A stretch of DNA of 64,000 nucleotides from Ruegeria sp. HKCCD4315. Lineage in GTDB: Bacteria > Pseudomonadota > Alphaproteobacteria > Rhodobacterales > Rhodobacteraceae. A program made the position numbers and the translations under genes. Every line of letters begins with the position of its first letter. Position 1 is the stretch's first letter. This document shows positions 27,280 through 36,524 of this stretch, piece by piece. The notes beneath the pieces were generated by a model. That model worked only from the letters and a program-made list of their open reading frames with translations. It did not search any database and was not told the origin of the DNA. Location: assembly GCF_013112245.1 (NCBI RefSeq), contig NZ_WVRN01000001.1:413001-477000 (forward strand). The letters run 5' to 3'.

Positions 27280-28419
27280 TCAACGGGGGCGGTGGATATG
27301 TGCGCTTTGTACGATGCCAAACGCGGCCATCAGCACCAACATGGCCGAGCCGCCATAGCTGACCATTGGCAGCGGCACACCAACGACCGGCGCCATGCCC
27401 ATCACCATCGACATATTGACGGCGAAGAACAGGAAAAAGTTCAGCGCAATGCCCAGAGTGACCAGCGAAGAAAACCGATCCTTGGTCGCAAGCGCTGTAA
27501 CCATGCAGAATACAAGGATCAGCGCGTACAGGATTAACAGGGTGATGCCGCCGACAAAGCCGAACTCTTCCGCCAGCGTCGTGAAAATGAAGTCGGTGTG
27601 CTTTTCAGGCAGGAAGTTCAACCGGGACTGTGTCCCTTGCATGAACCCACGTCCATTCCAGCCCCCGGACCCAAGGGCGATCTTGGACTGGGTGATGTGA
27701 TACCCGGCCCCAAGTGGGTCGGTCGAAGGGTCCAGAAAGGTGTCAATCCGGCGGAACTGATAGTCCTTGAGCAATTGCCATTCGGTCCCGCGGCTGTTGA
27801 ACACAGCGGCGATCAAACCTACCACCGCAGCGATAACAGCCGCAAAATACGCCCAGTGGACGCCTGCGAGGAACATCAAGCCGCCGCCTGCCGCCAACAA
27901 CAGGATCGACGTGCCCAGATCGGGTTGTTTCAGAACCAGCAGGGTAGGCAATATGATCAGGGCCACCGGAATAAAGACCCATAGCGGTCGGGACGTCTTG
28001 TGGGATGGCAGCCAGTCGTAATAGGCCGCCAGGACCATGACCAGCGCGACCTTCATGACCTCTGAGGGTTGCAGGCGCATGAAGCCAAGGTCTATCCAGC
28101 GCTGCGCGCCCATGCCGATGGTGCCGAACAGCTCGACAAACACCAGCAACGCGACCGAACCCAGATAGGCCAGAACGGACATGTTGCGCCAGAACCAGAT
28201 TGGCACCAGTGCAATGATGAACATTGCAGTCAGGCCAAGACCGAACCGTTCCATCTGCGGCTCGGCCCAGGGCGTCCACGAACCACCCGCAACCGAATAC
28301 AACATCAGGAATCCAGCGCTGGCCGTGCTGATCAGCAGCAGGGTGAGCGGCCAGTTCATGTACAGGAATTTGCGAAATCCCGACGGTGTCGATTTGACCG
28401 CGTACTCAAGATAGCTCAT
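27280..28419 (-). CDS. rodA: Rod-shape SEDS peptidoglycan glycosyltransferase RodA
   Basis: SEDS-family membrane polymerase of 379 residues with about ten helices, partner of PBP2 in lateral wall growth. Motifs include RWIDLGFMRLQPSEVMKVALV, LVLKQPDLGTSILLLAAG, the catalytic-region GSGGWNGRGFMQGTQSRLNFLPEKHTDFIF, and a MAPVVGVPLPMVSYGGSAML end. Its start overlaps the mrdA stop by 4 bases. Confidence 0.97.
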   Translation of the reverse strand: MSYLEYAVKSTPSGFRKFLYMNWPLTLLLISTASAGFLMLYSVAGGSWTPWAEPQMERFGLGLTAMFIIALVPIWFWRNMSVLAYLGSVALLVFVELFGTIGMGAQRWIDLGFMRLQPSEVMKVALVMVLAAYYDWLPSHKTSRPLWVFIPVALIILPTLLVLKQPDLGTSILLLAAGGGLMFLAGVHWAYFAAVIAAVVGLIAAVFNSRGTEWQLLKDYQFRRIDTFLDPSTDPLGAGYHITQSKIALGSGGWNGRGFMQGTQSRLNFLPEKHTDFIFTTLAEEFGFVGGITLLILYALILVFCMVTALATKDRFSSLVTLGIALNFFLFFAVNMSMVMGMAPVVGVPLPMVSYGGSAMLVLMAAFGIVQSAHIHRPR

Positions 28420-30365
28420 GCGCGGTCCTTTCCGTCAGGACGCGCTTTGGGGCGACGGTCGCCCTCAAGCCGTTTTTGCTGTTCCTTGATACGGTCACGG
28501 TCGCCAACCGGATAAGCGTCGAGCGGCGGTGTGCCGTTGTAAAGGGCCTGAAGCATGATGTCCCGCGCCACCGGGGCTGCGGCCTTGGACCCCCCGCCGC
28601 CATGCTCGACCACGACGGCAATCGCGTATTTGGGTTTGTCGTACGGGGCAAAGCTGACGAACAACGCGTGGTCGCGGCGTTCCCAGGGTAAGTCTTCGTT
28701 CCGGATCACGCCTGCTGCACGTTCGGCCTTGGTAATGTTTCGTACCTGGCTGGTGCCGGTTTTACCCGCCATGCGGAAATCCTCCGCGATAATACGGCTG
28801 CGATAGGCCGTGCCACGACGGTCGTTTGAAACAGACCACATCGCTTCGCGGATATACTTGAGATTGGCGGGACTGATCTCAAGCGGTTCCCCCGCGCCGC
28901 TGGGCTGTTCAACCCCGTTGATCGACCGCACCAGACGAGGCGAAACCGCACGGCCAGTGGCGATCCGCGCGGTCATGACAGCCAATTGCATGGGCGAGGC
29001 CAACATAAAGCCTTGTCCGATGGAGGCGTTTGCGGTGTCGCCGATTAGCCATTCTTCGCCGTGGATCCTTTGTTTCCATTCCTGATTGGGCGCCAGTCCA
29101 GCGCGTACAGCGGACATAGGAATTTCATGCTTGATGCCCAGTCCAAGCGTGTTGGCCATCTCAGAGATTCTGTCGATGCCGACCTTTATCGCCACGTCGT
29201 AGTAGTACACGTCGCAACTGCGTTTCAGTGAAGTGTTGAGGTCCACCATGCCATGGCCGCCACGCTTCCAGCAGTGGAAGCGACGGCTGCCGACTTTCAG
29301 ATGGCCGGGGCAGTAAACGGTGTTTCCGGGGCCGACGACTCCGGCCTCAAGCGCTGCCAACGCCGTAACCATTTTAAAGGTCGAACCCGGAGGGTAAGTA
29401 CCCTGAACTGTCTTATTTGCCAGCGGGCGGTACTTATCTTGCGTCAGCATCCGGTAATCTGCGACCGAGATACCACGCACAAACAGGTTGGGATCGAAAC
29501 TGGGGGCCGAGGCCATCGCGCGCAGGTCACCGGTTTCACAATCGATGACTACGGCAGCGGCGCTTTCGCCAGCCAACCGGGCCTGTGCGTATTGTTGCAG
29601 GTCCGCGTCAACGGACAGCTGCAAGTCGGCCCCGGGCTGGCCTTCCTGTCGGTCCAGCTCGCGCATGACACGGCCGGTTGCGTTGACTTCGACACGCTTT
29701 GCACCGGCCTTGCCGCGCAATGAGATTTCCTGTTTTGCCTCAAGACCCACTTTGCCGATCTGAAACCGGGGGATTCGCAGAACGGGTTCAGGGTCTTCGA
29801 TCTGGCTGAGGTCGTAGTCACTGACCGGTCCGACGTAGCCCACGATATGAGCAAAGTCTTCATAGCGTGGATATTGCCGCGTCAGACCAACTTCGGGTGT
29901 GACACCCGGCAAGGCGGGGGCATTGACGGCAACTTTCGATATGTCCTCCCACGTGACCTGATCGGCCAGCGTGACCGGCAGGAACGGGGCCGAGCGGCGC
30001 ATCTCGGTCCGGGCGCGTTCGATCTCATCATCGTTCAGCGGGATCAGTTCTGACAATTTTCCGATCACCTGATCCACATCGCCGGCGTCTTCGCGCACAA
30101 TGACGATTCGGTAGGATGGTGAGTTCTGGCCAATGATCTGCCCGTTGCGGTCGTAGATCCGTCCGCGATTTGGGGGGATTAGACGGATGTTGATGCGGTT
30201 TTCTTCGGCCAGCAGGCGATACTCATCGGCCTGATCCACCTGCATGAACCGCATACGTGCCGCCAGCCCGCCAATGAAGGCTGCCTGCAGGCCGGCCAAC
30301 AACAGCGCACGCCGTGGCAAGCGTTTATAGGCCAGGCCCTGTGATTTGGGCTTGCGCGGCTTCAT
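28416..30365 (-). CDS. mrdA: Penicillin-binding protein 2 (elongasome transpeptidase)
   Basis: Class B PBP of 649 residues. A single N-terminal membrane anchor (RALLLAGLQAAFIGGLAARM) is followed by a dimerisation domain (GRIYDRNGQIIGQNSPSYR) and the transpeptidase domain. The latter has the active-site STFK (YPPGSTFKMVTAL), SCD (KRSCDVYYY) and KTGT (AGKTGTSQVRN). It crosslinks side-wall peptidoglycan with RodA as glycosyltransferase. Overlaps both neighbours by 4 bases. Confidence 0.97.
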   Translation of the reverse strand: MKPRKPKSQGLAYKRLPRRALLLAGLQAAFIGGLAARMRFMQVDQADEYRLLAEENRINIRLIPPNRGRIYDRNGQIIGQNSPSYRIVIVREDAGDVDQVIGKLSELIPLNDDEIERARTEMRRSAPFLPVTLADQVTWEDISKVAVNAPALPGVTPEVGLTRQYPRYEDFAHIVGYVGPVSDYDLSQIEDPEPVLRIPRFQIGKVGLEAKQEISLRGKAGAKRVEVNATGRVMRELDRQEGQPGADLQLSVDADLQQYAQARLAGESAAAVVIDCETGDLRAMASAPSFDPNLFVRGISVADYRMLTQDKYRPLANKTVQGTYPPGSTFKMVTALAALEAGVVGPGNTVYCPGHLKVGSRRFHCWKRGGHGMVDLNTSLKRSCDVYYYDVAIKVGIDRISEMANTLGLGIKHEIPMSAVRAGLAPNQEWKQRIHGEEWLIGDTANASIGQGFMLASPMQLAVMTARIATGRAVSPRLVRSINGVEQPSGAGEPLEISPANLKYIREAMWSVSNDRRGTAYRSRIIAEDFRMAGKTGTSQVRNITKAERAAGVIRNEDLPWERRDHALFVSFAPYDKPKYAIAVVVEHGGGGSKAAAPVARDIMLQALYNGTPPLDAYPVGDRDRIKEQQKRLEGDRRPKARPDGKDRA

Positions 30366-30898
30366 GCCCGACCTCCTTCCGCGCCGGTATCAGAAACGGT
30401 CATGCGACGGACACCGAACACGCTTTGGCTCAGTGCAACGATGACCGGATAACAGGCAATTGTCAGCACGAGCTGGATCATGACAGGCAACAAAGCGGCC
30501 TGTTGCACGGACAAGATTGAAAGAACGATCCTGTTCGCGAAAAACACACCCGCGATGACCACGCTAACCGACATCCATTCTCCGACGAAACCGGCATCTT
30601 TCATACCCGGTGCCGCCGAACGCAGATAGGCTGATCCAAAGACAACCAGTGCCGCCAAAAGGCCCGGTGGGCGTTGCAGAAGAAGGTCGGCCATCAGCAT
30701 CACGACAGCCACAAGCAAGGTTGGAACATAGTCGGGGCGGCGCAGCACCCAAGCGAAAGTTAGGGCAATCAGAACGTCGGGAAAAGGCCAGCGATCTGGT
30801 TGCGCATCCAGCGGCAACAAATGCAGGAACAGCACACAAAAAGCCAGCGCTGCGTAGAGACCGCGCATCGCCCAGTTATGCGAGGCAGCCTTATCCAT
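30362..30898 (-). CDS. mreD: Rod shape-determining protein MreD
   Basis: Small inner-membrane protein of 178 residues with about five hydrophobic helices, starting MDKAASHNWAMRGLYAALAFCVLFLHLLPL. Identity rests on size, topology and its position between mreC and mrdA; the stretch RWPFPDVLIALTFAWVLRRPDYVP is typical of alphaproteobacterial MreD. A GTG one codon upstream is an alternative start. The start lies inside the 3' end of mreC (8-base overlap). Confidence 0.9.
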   Translation of the reverse strand: MDKAASHNWAMRGLYAALAFCVLFLHLLPLDAQPDRWPFPDVLIALTFAWVLRRPDYVPTLLVAVVMLMADLLLQRPPGLLAALVVFGSAYLRSAAPGMKDAGFVGEWMSVSVVIAGVFFANRIVLSILSVQQAALLPVMIQLVLTIACYPVIVALSQSVFGVRRMTVSDTGAEGGRA

Positions 30899-31793
30899 CA
30901 CTAAGTTCTTCAGGCGACAGGGCGGCTTCAGGCCGGGTTGGGCCGACTATGCCGCCAGGGTCCCGAATGATCGGGGCCGAGTTGAAGCGTAGAACGCGCA
31001 GAAACTCCAGCCGTTCGAAATCAGCGGACAGACGCACCCGCAACCGGCCGCCCGGATCCGTTGCGATCTGGCCAATCAGCAAACCAGCTGGGAAAACGCC
31101 ACCGTCACCTGATGTAATAACCCGGTCGCCGGGGCGGACCAGTTCACGGCTTTCGAGGAATTCGACAACCGGTGCCGACGTGTTGTCCCCTTTGATCAAC
31201 GCGGTCTGTCCCGAAGGCTGGATGGTAGCGGGTATGGCGCTGGTGGCATCTGTCACCAGAATGACGCGGGCTGTATCTGAACCGACGCCCGAGATCCGGC
31301 CGACAAGGCCGATGCCGTCCATCGTGGCCCACCCATCGACGATGCCGTCGCGCTCGCCTACGTTCAGCAGAACTGACTGCCGGAAAGGTGAGCCGCTGTC
31401 GGCCATAACCACACCGGTGATATAGGTCAGGCGCGGATCAAGACGTACATTGTTGAGATCCAACAAACGCGCGTTTTCCTGCTCCAGTTGCAGTGCCGCT
31501 TCTTTCCAGGCACGCATCAGGCGCAGTTCGCTGCGCAGTTCGCGGTTTTGCTCGCTCAGGCGCTGATAGCTTTGGAAGTCACGAACAAGATTGACTGTCG
31601 CAGTCACAGGCACCATGGCCCATTCCATCGAGGGTACAACTGCATCCACCACTTGCGCGCGAAACCGTTCAACGCGCGGGCTGTCGATGCGCCAGATCAG
31701 GAAGGTTCCCAACAGACAAAGGATCACGATCCCCAGCAACAAACGACGCAAGGGGGTTGTGTAGTCATCGCGCTGTGATCGGTCTTTTGCCAC
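30891..31793 (-). CDS. mreC: Rod shape-determining protein MreC
   Basis: Bitopic inner-membrane protein of 300 residues. It has a short cytoplasmic tail, one helix (LLLGIVILCLLGTFLIWRI), a periplasmic coiled coil (about residues 60-105, ERLSEQNRELRSELRLMRAW), then the beta-barrel domain (YITGVVMADSGSPFRQSVLLNVGERDG; PGDRVITSGDGGVFPAGLLIG). It links MreB filaments to PBP2. The start is GTG, with GAAGG six bases upstream. Confidence 0.95.
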   Translation of the reverse strand: MAKDRSQRDDYTTPLRRLLLGIVILCLLGTFLIWRIDSPRVERFRAQVVDAVVPSMEWAMVPVTATVNLVRDFQSYQRLSEQNRELRSELRLMRAWKEAALQLEQENARLLDLNNVRLDPRLTYITGVVMADSGSPFRQSVLLNVGERDGIVDGWATMDGIGLVGRISGVGSDTARVILVTDATSAIPATIQPSGQTALIKGDNTSAPVVEFLESRELVRPGDRVITSGDGGVFPAGLLIGQIATDPGGRLRVRLSADFERLEFLRVLRFNSAPIIRDPGGIVGPTRPEAALSPEELSDG

Positions 31794-31851
31794 AGGTTAC
31801 CTTCCCGTGCTGCTCGTGCCGAATTCAGACTGCCCCTAAAAGGTGCGCGCC

Positions 31852-32991
<1,140 letters not shown>

Positions 32992-33053
32992 AGGGCTGAT
33001 TCCGCGACAATCAGCACCTTTCCGCCTTATTGATTGGGACTTTAGAAGGCAAA

Positions 33054-33839
33054 ATGCTCTCTTATCAACACATTTACCACGCCGGTAATCTGGCTGATGT
33101 CCAAAAGCACGCATTGTTGGCCTGGGTGCTGAATTATCTGACACGCAAGGACAAGCCGCTCAGCTATGTCGAAACGCATTCCGGTCGAGGGTTGTACAAG
33201 CTGGATGCGGAGGAGGCCGTGCGCACCGGAGAGGCCGCAGCGGGGATTAAGCGGGCGCAGCAAGAAGGGTGGTTCGGACCTGATCATCCGATGGCGCAAG
33301 TTTTGGAAAGCGTTCAAAATCGTCACGGCAATGCTGCCTATCCGGGCTCACCCCTTGTTGCGGCCAATCTGCTGCGGGATCAGGACAGCTTGCATTTTGC
33401 GGAACTTCACCCACAAGAACATGCCGCTCTGGCCTTGGCCATGTCGCCCTATGGGGCCAAGGTTTACCAGCAAGACGGTTTTGCGCTGGCGCAATCCTTG
33501 CTTCCGCCCACACCACGCAGGGGGATGCTGCTGATCGACCCGAGCTATGAGGTGAAAACCGATTATGATCGTCTACCCGGGATCATCGCCAAGCTGCACC
33601 GAAAATGGAATGTCGGGGTCATAGCGTTGTGGTATCCCATCCTGTCGGACAAGCGCCACCAGGCCATGATACGTGCTTTGAAGTCGCAGAACTTGCCCAA
33701 AGCTGTCTGTCACGAGGTAACGTTCCCCCCGGTTCGTAAAGGGCATCGAATGGTCGGTTCCGGTATGTTCATCATCAATGCCCCGTTTGGCATCGAAGAC
33801 GAAATGAAGCGTCTGTCCGCTTTGTTTGACCAGCTTTGA
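33054..33839 (+). CDS. rlmJ: 23S rRNA (adenine2030-N6)-methyltransferase RlmJ
   Basis: SAM-dependent methyltransferase of 261 residues. MLSYQHIYHAGNLADVQKHALL is the signature N-terminus. SYVETHSGRGLYKLD carries the SAM-binding aspartate/glycine-rich turn region. LLIDPSYEVKTDYDRL contains the catalytic DPxY motif in the DPSYE form. The ATG at 33054 follows GAAGG; eight extra upstream codons are not needed. Divergent from mreB. Confidence 0.94.
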   Translation: MLSYQHIYHAGNLADVQKHALLAWVLNYLTRKDKPLSYVETHSGRGLYKLDAEEAVRTGEAAAGIKRAQQEGWFGPDHPMAQVLESVQNRHGNAAYPGSPLVAANLLRDQDSLHFAELHPQEHAALALAMSPYGAKVYQQDGFALAQSLLPPTPRRGMLLIDPSYEVKTDYDRLPGIIAKLHRKWNVGVIALWYPILSDKRHQAMIRALKSQNLPKAVCHEVTFPPVRKGHRMVGSGMFIINAPFGIEDEMKRLSALFDQL

Positions 33840-33907
33840 GCAGAGTTGGGTGAAACCTGCCTATGCTCCCGCCTCGTTTGCCCGCATTAAAGATGCCGTC
33901 AAACAAG

Positions 33908-33946
33908 TTGGGCCCGGCAGCGCCCTAAGCGCGCTGCCGGGCCCAA
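33908..33946. terminator. Strong hairpin between convergent rlmJ and leuA
   Basis: A 16-bp perfect stem (TTGGGCCCGGCAGCGC paired with its complement at 33931-33946) with a 7-base loop. It sits between two converging genes, so it can end both transcripts. On the minus strand the stem is followed by CTTGTTTG; on the plus strand there is no T-tract. Confidence 0.75.
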
Positions 33947-33994
33947 AACCCAAGAAGGGACGGCGCGCCGCGGGTGCAGGAGCCCTTGGGCCGT

Positions 33995-35563
33995 TCAGGT
34001 CAGGTCTTTATAGCTGATCTCACGCATATCAGCACCGGGACCTGCTTTTTCGCGCCGTACGATCAGGCGGTTCAGCGCGTGGATATAGGCTTTGGCAGAG
34101 GCCACAACCGTATCCGTGTTCGCAGACTGACCGGTTGCAATCATACCGTCCTCGCTCAGGCGAACAGACACTGTAGCCTGCGCATCGGTGCCTTCGGTGA
34201 CCGCGTGAACTTGATACAACTGAAGGCGGGCTGTGTTGGGATAGATTGCCCGGATCGCTTTAAAGGTCGCGTCCACCGGTCCGTCACCATGTTCAGTGGC
34301 GATAACGTCTTTGCCGTCCATTTCCAACTCGACCGTGGATTCTGCCTGACCACCTGTGCCGCAGGTCACTTTCATCGAGACAAGCTGCAGGTAGTCATCG
34401 TGCTCATCCATGGTCATCAAGGCGATGAGGTCGTCGTCGAAAACCTCTTTCTTGCGGTCGGCCAGATCCTTGAACCGCACGAAAATGTCGCGCAACTGGT
34501 TGTCACCGACCTCAAAACCCAAAGTCTCAAGCTTGTCGCGCAAAGCCGCTCGGCCCGAGTGTTTGCCCAACGGCAGAGAAGTACCGGACAGGCCAATGTC
34601 CTCTGGGCGCATGATTTCGAAGTTTTCGCGGTTCTTGAGCATCCCGTCCTGATGGATGCCGCTTTCATGGGCAAAGGCGTTCTTGCCAACAATGGCCTTG
34701 TTGAACTGCACGTTGAACCCCGACACTGTCGCCACCCTGCGTGAGATGTGCATGATCTTGGTGGTGTCGATGCCGGTGCGCCAAGGCATGATGTCATTGC
34801 GGGTGCGCAGCGCCATGACAACTTCTTCCAGCGCTGTGTTGCCAGCACGTTCGCCCAACCCGTTGATTGTGCATTCAATCTGGCGCGCACCACCCGCAAC
34901 GGCCGCCAGCGAGTTCGCGGTCGCCATGCCAAGGTCGTTGTGGCAGTGGGTGGCAAAGATCACCTCATCCGCGCCCGGAACCGTTTCGATCAGGCGTTTG
35001 ATCAGGTCAGCGCTTTCGACCGGTGCGGTGTATCCCACGGTGTCCGGGATATTGATCGTTGTGGCCCCGGCTTTGATCGCAATCTCGATTACGCGGCACA
35101 GGTAGTCCCACTCGGTCCGCGTCGCATCCATAGGCGACCACTGAACGTTCTCGCACAGATTACGCGCATGGCTAACCGTTTCGTGGATCTTGTCGGCCAT
35201 CTCATCCATGGTCAGGTTCGGAATGGCGCGATGCAGCGGAGAGGTGCCGATAAACGTGTGGATCCGGTTCTGTTCAGCGTGTTTCACGGCCTCCCAGCAG
35301 CGGTCAATGTCGGCGAAGTTTGCCCGGGCCAGACCGCAGATGCGGCTGTTTTTAGAACGTTGCGCGATCTCGGAAACGGCCTTGAAGTCGCCCTCGGATG
35401 CGATGGGGAAACCGGCTTCGATGATGTCGACGCCCATCTCGTCCAGCAGCTCGGCAATCTCCAGCTTTTCGTCATGGGTCATGGTCGCGCCGGGGCTCTG
35501 CTCGCCGTCGCGCAAAGTGGTATCGAAGATCAAGACGCGGTCTTGGTCGGTCACGTTGGTCAT
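33995..35563 (-). CDS. leuA: 2-isopropylmalate synthase
   Basis: First committed enzyme of leucine synthesis, condensing acetyl-CoA with 2-oxoisovalerate. It has 522 residues. The TIM-barrel catalytic domain has LIFDTTLRDGEQSPGATM, ATHCHNDLGMATANSLA and NGLGERAGNTALEE. The C-terminal LeuA regulatory domain, the site of leucine feedback, starts around residue 395 (LQLVSMKVTCGTGGQAESTV). The start MTNVTDQDRVLIF is preceded by AGAGA. The longer ORF to 35707 only reads through the leader region. Regulation is probably by attenuation, see the leader peptide at 35644-35730. Confidence 0.97.
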   Translation of the reverse strand: MTNVTDQDRVLIFDTTLRDGEQSPGATMTHDEKLEIAELLDEMGVDIIEAGFPIASEGDFKAVSEIAQRSKNSRICGLARANFADIDRCWEAVKHAEQNRIHTFIGTSPLHRAIPNLTMDEMADKIHETVSHARNLCENVQWSPMDATRTEWDYLCRVIEIAIKAGATTINIPDTVGYTAPVESADLIKRLIETVPGADEVIFATHCHNDLGMATANSLAAVAGGARQIECTINGLGERAGNTALEEVVMALRTRNDIMPWRTGIDTTKIMHISRRVATVSGFNVQFNKAIVGKNAFAHESGIHQDGMLKNRENFEIMRPEDIGLSGTSLPLGKHSGRAALRDKLETLGFEVGDNQLRDIFVRFKDLADRKKEVFDDDLIALMTMDEHDDYLQLVSMKVTCGTGGQAESTVELEMDGKDVIATEHGDGPVDATFKAIRAIYPNTARLQLYQVHAVTEGTDAQATVSVRLSEDGMIATGQSANTDTVVASAKAYIHALNRLIVRREKAGPGADMREISYKDLT

Positions 35564-35614
35564 GGGAATCTCTTTCTTGTCTGTCCTAAAGCCTTCTTGG
35601 CGCGCTGGCGTCCT

Positions 35615-35650
35615 CCTCTGAGCGGGCGCGCCGGATGGCACGCTCAGAGG
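35615..35650 (-). promoter_or_regulatory. Attenuator-like hairpins in the leuA leader
   Basis: On the minus strand, CCTCTGAGCG (35641-35650) pairs perfectly with CGCTCAGAGG (35615-35624). The first arm overlaps the last codons and stop of the leader peptide. A competing pair, GGCGCGC with GCGCGCC further downstream, shares the loop. Overlap of alternative stems with the leader stop is the layout expected for ribosome-mediated attenuation. The poly-U tract is poor, so which stem terminates is uncertain. Confidence 0.6.
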
Positions 35651-35730
35651 CGGATTAGGATCAGTAGGCCACGCAGAGACGCACCGCGCAGGGCGGTGTC
35701 GGCACAAAGGATATCTGCACGGTTGATCAT
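35644..35730 (-). CDS. leuL: leuA leader peptide
   Basis: A 28-residue ORF, MINRADILCADTALRGASL followed by RGLLILIRL, ending 80 bases before leuA. Seven of 28 residues are leucine, with five in the last nine. Two of those use CTA, a rare codon in this GC-rich genome. The stop lies inside the first arm of the hairpin at 35615-35650. Stalling at scarce Leu-tRNA would uncouple that hairpin and let transcription reach leuA, as in known leu leaders. No clear ribosome-binding site precedes the ATG; a TATAAC just upstream may be a -10 element giving a short or leaderless start. Confidence 0.7.
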   Translation of the reverse strand: MINRADILCADTALRGASLRGLLILIRL

Positions 35731-35848
35731 GGGATTGAGGTTATACAGAGCCCGCCAGGAATGAAAAGACCAATTTGTGTCCAACAGGTCCTGCGCTGGC
35801 TTTCTTATTCCAGACCAACTTGATTGTGCCCTCTGCGCAGCTAGCTGG

Positions 35849-36520
35849 ATGCAGATGAAAACAGCATTGATCATCGGAGCCTCGGGCGGAATTGGCGCAG
35901 CGGTTTGTAGAGCCTTAGAGGCGCAGGGCGTCTCGGTAACGGGCTTGTCGCGGTCATTGGACGAGTTTGATCTGACTGATCCCGACCGGGCATTGCTGTT
36001 GCTGGACGGGTTGCCTGATCCGTTTGACTTGATTCTCGTCGCGTCCGGGGCGTTGGAGATCGAGGGGGCTGCACCGGAAAAGACAATTCGCGCGGTTTCA
36101 GCCAAGGCGATGATGGATCAGTTTGCGCTCAACGCGGTAGGTCCGGCTTTGGTGCTGAGCCGGGCGCATAGGCTTTTGCCCCGCAAGAGGCGGTCGGTTT
36201 TTGCGGTTCTTTCAGCGCGTGTGGGATCCATCGGGGACAATCGGATGGGGGGCTGGATCAGCTACCGGGCCGCCAAGGCTGCGGTCAATCAAGTTGTCCA
36301 TACCTCGGCCATCGAACTGTCGCGGACGCATAAACAGGCGATTTGTGTCGCCTTGCATCCGGGAACCGTGAAAACTGCGTTCACGCAGAAATACTTGAAC
36401 CGTCATCCAGCCGTCGAGCCTGAGGATGCCGCCCAAAACTTGGTATCCGTGATCAATGGACTTACACCAGCGGACACCGGCGGTTTCTTTGATTGGGCCG
36501 GGCAACCCGTTCCGTGGTGA
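35849..36520 (+). CDS. Short-chain dehydrogenase/reductase
   Basis: NAD(P)-dependent SDR of 223 residues. The cofactor motif is ALIIGASGGIGAAVCRALEAQG, the active site is the YRAAKAAV motif (Tyr and Lys) with Ser in VLSARVGSIGD, and the tail has LHPGTVKTAFTQK. It resembles the C-factor/YciK-like SDR group of unknown substrate. Start is ATG 35849 or 35855; no strong ribosome-binding site distinguishes them. It is divergent from the leuA leader and convergent with the MORN gene, whose stop is 4 bases away. Confidence 0.85.
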   Translation: MQMKTALIIGASGGIGAAVCRALEAQGVSVTGLSRSLDEFDLTDPDRALLLLDGLPDPFDLILVASGALEIEGAAPEKTIRAVSAKAMMDQFALNAVGPALVLSRAHRLLPRKRRSVFAVLSARVGSIGDNRMGGWISYRAAKAAVNQVVHTSAIELSRTHKQAICVALHPGTVKTAFTQKYLNRHPAVEPEDAAQNLVSVINGLTPADTGGFFDWAGQPVPW

Positions 36521-36524
36521 GGGT

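Noticed and set aside
34748..35764. 338-codon open frame on the plus strand
   Set aside because: Opposite leuA and its leader; no start context or motif.
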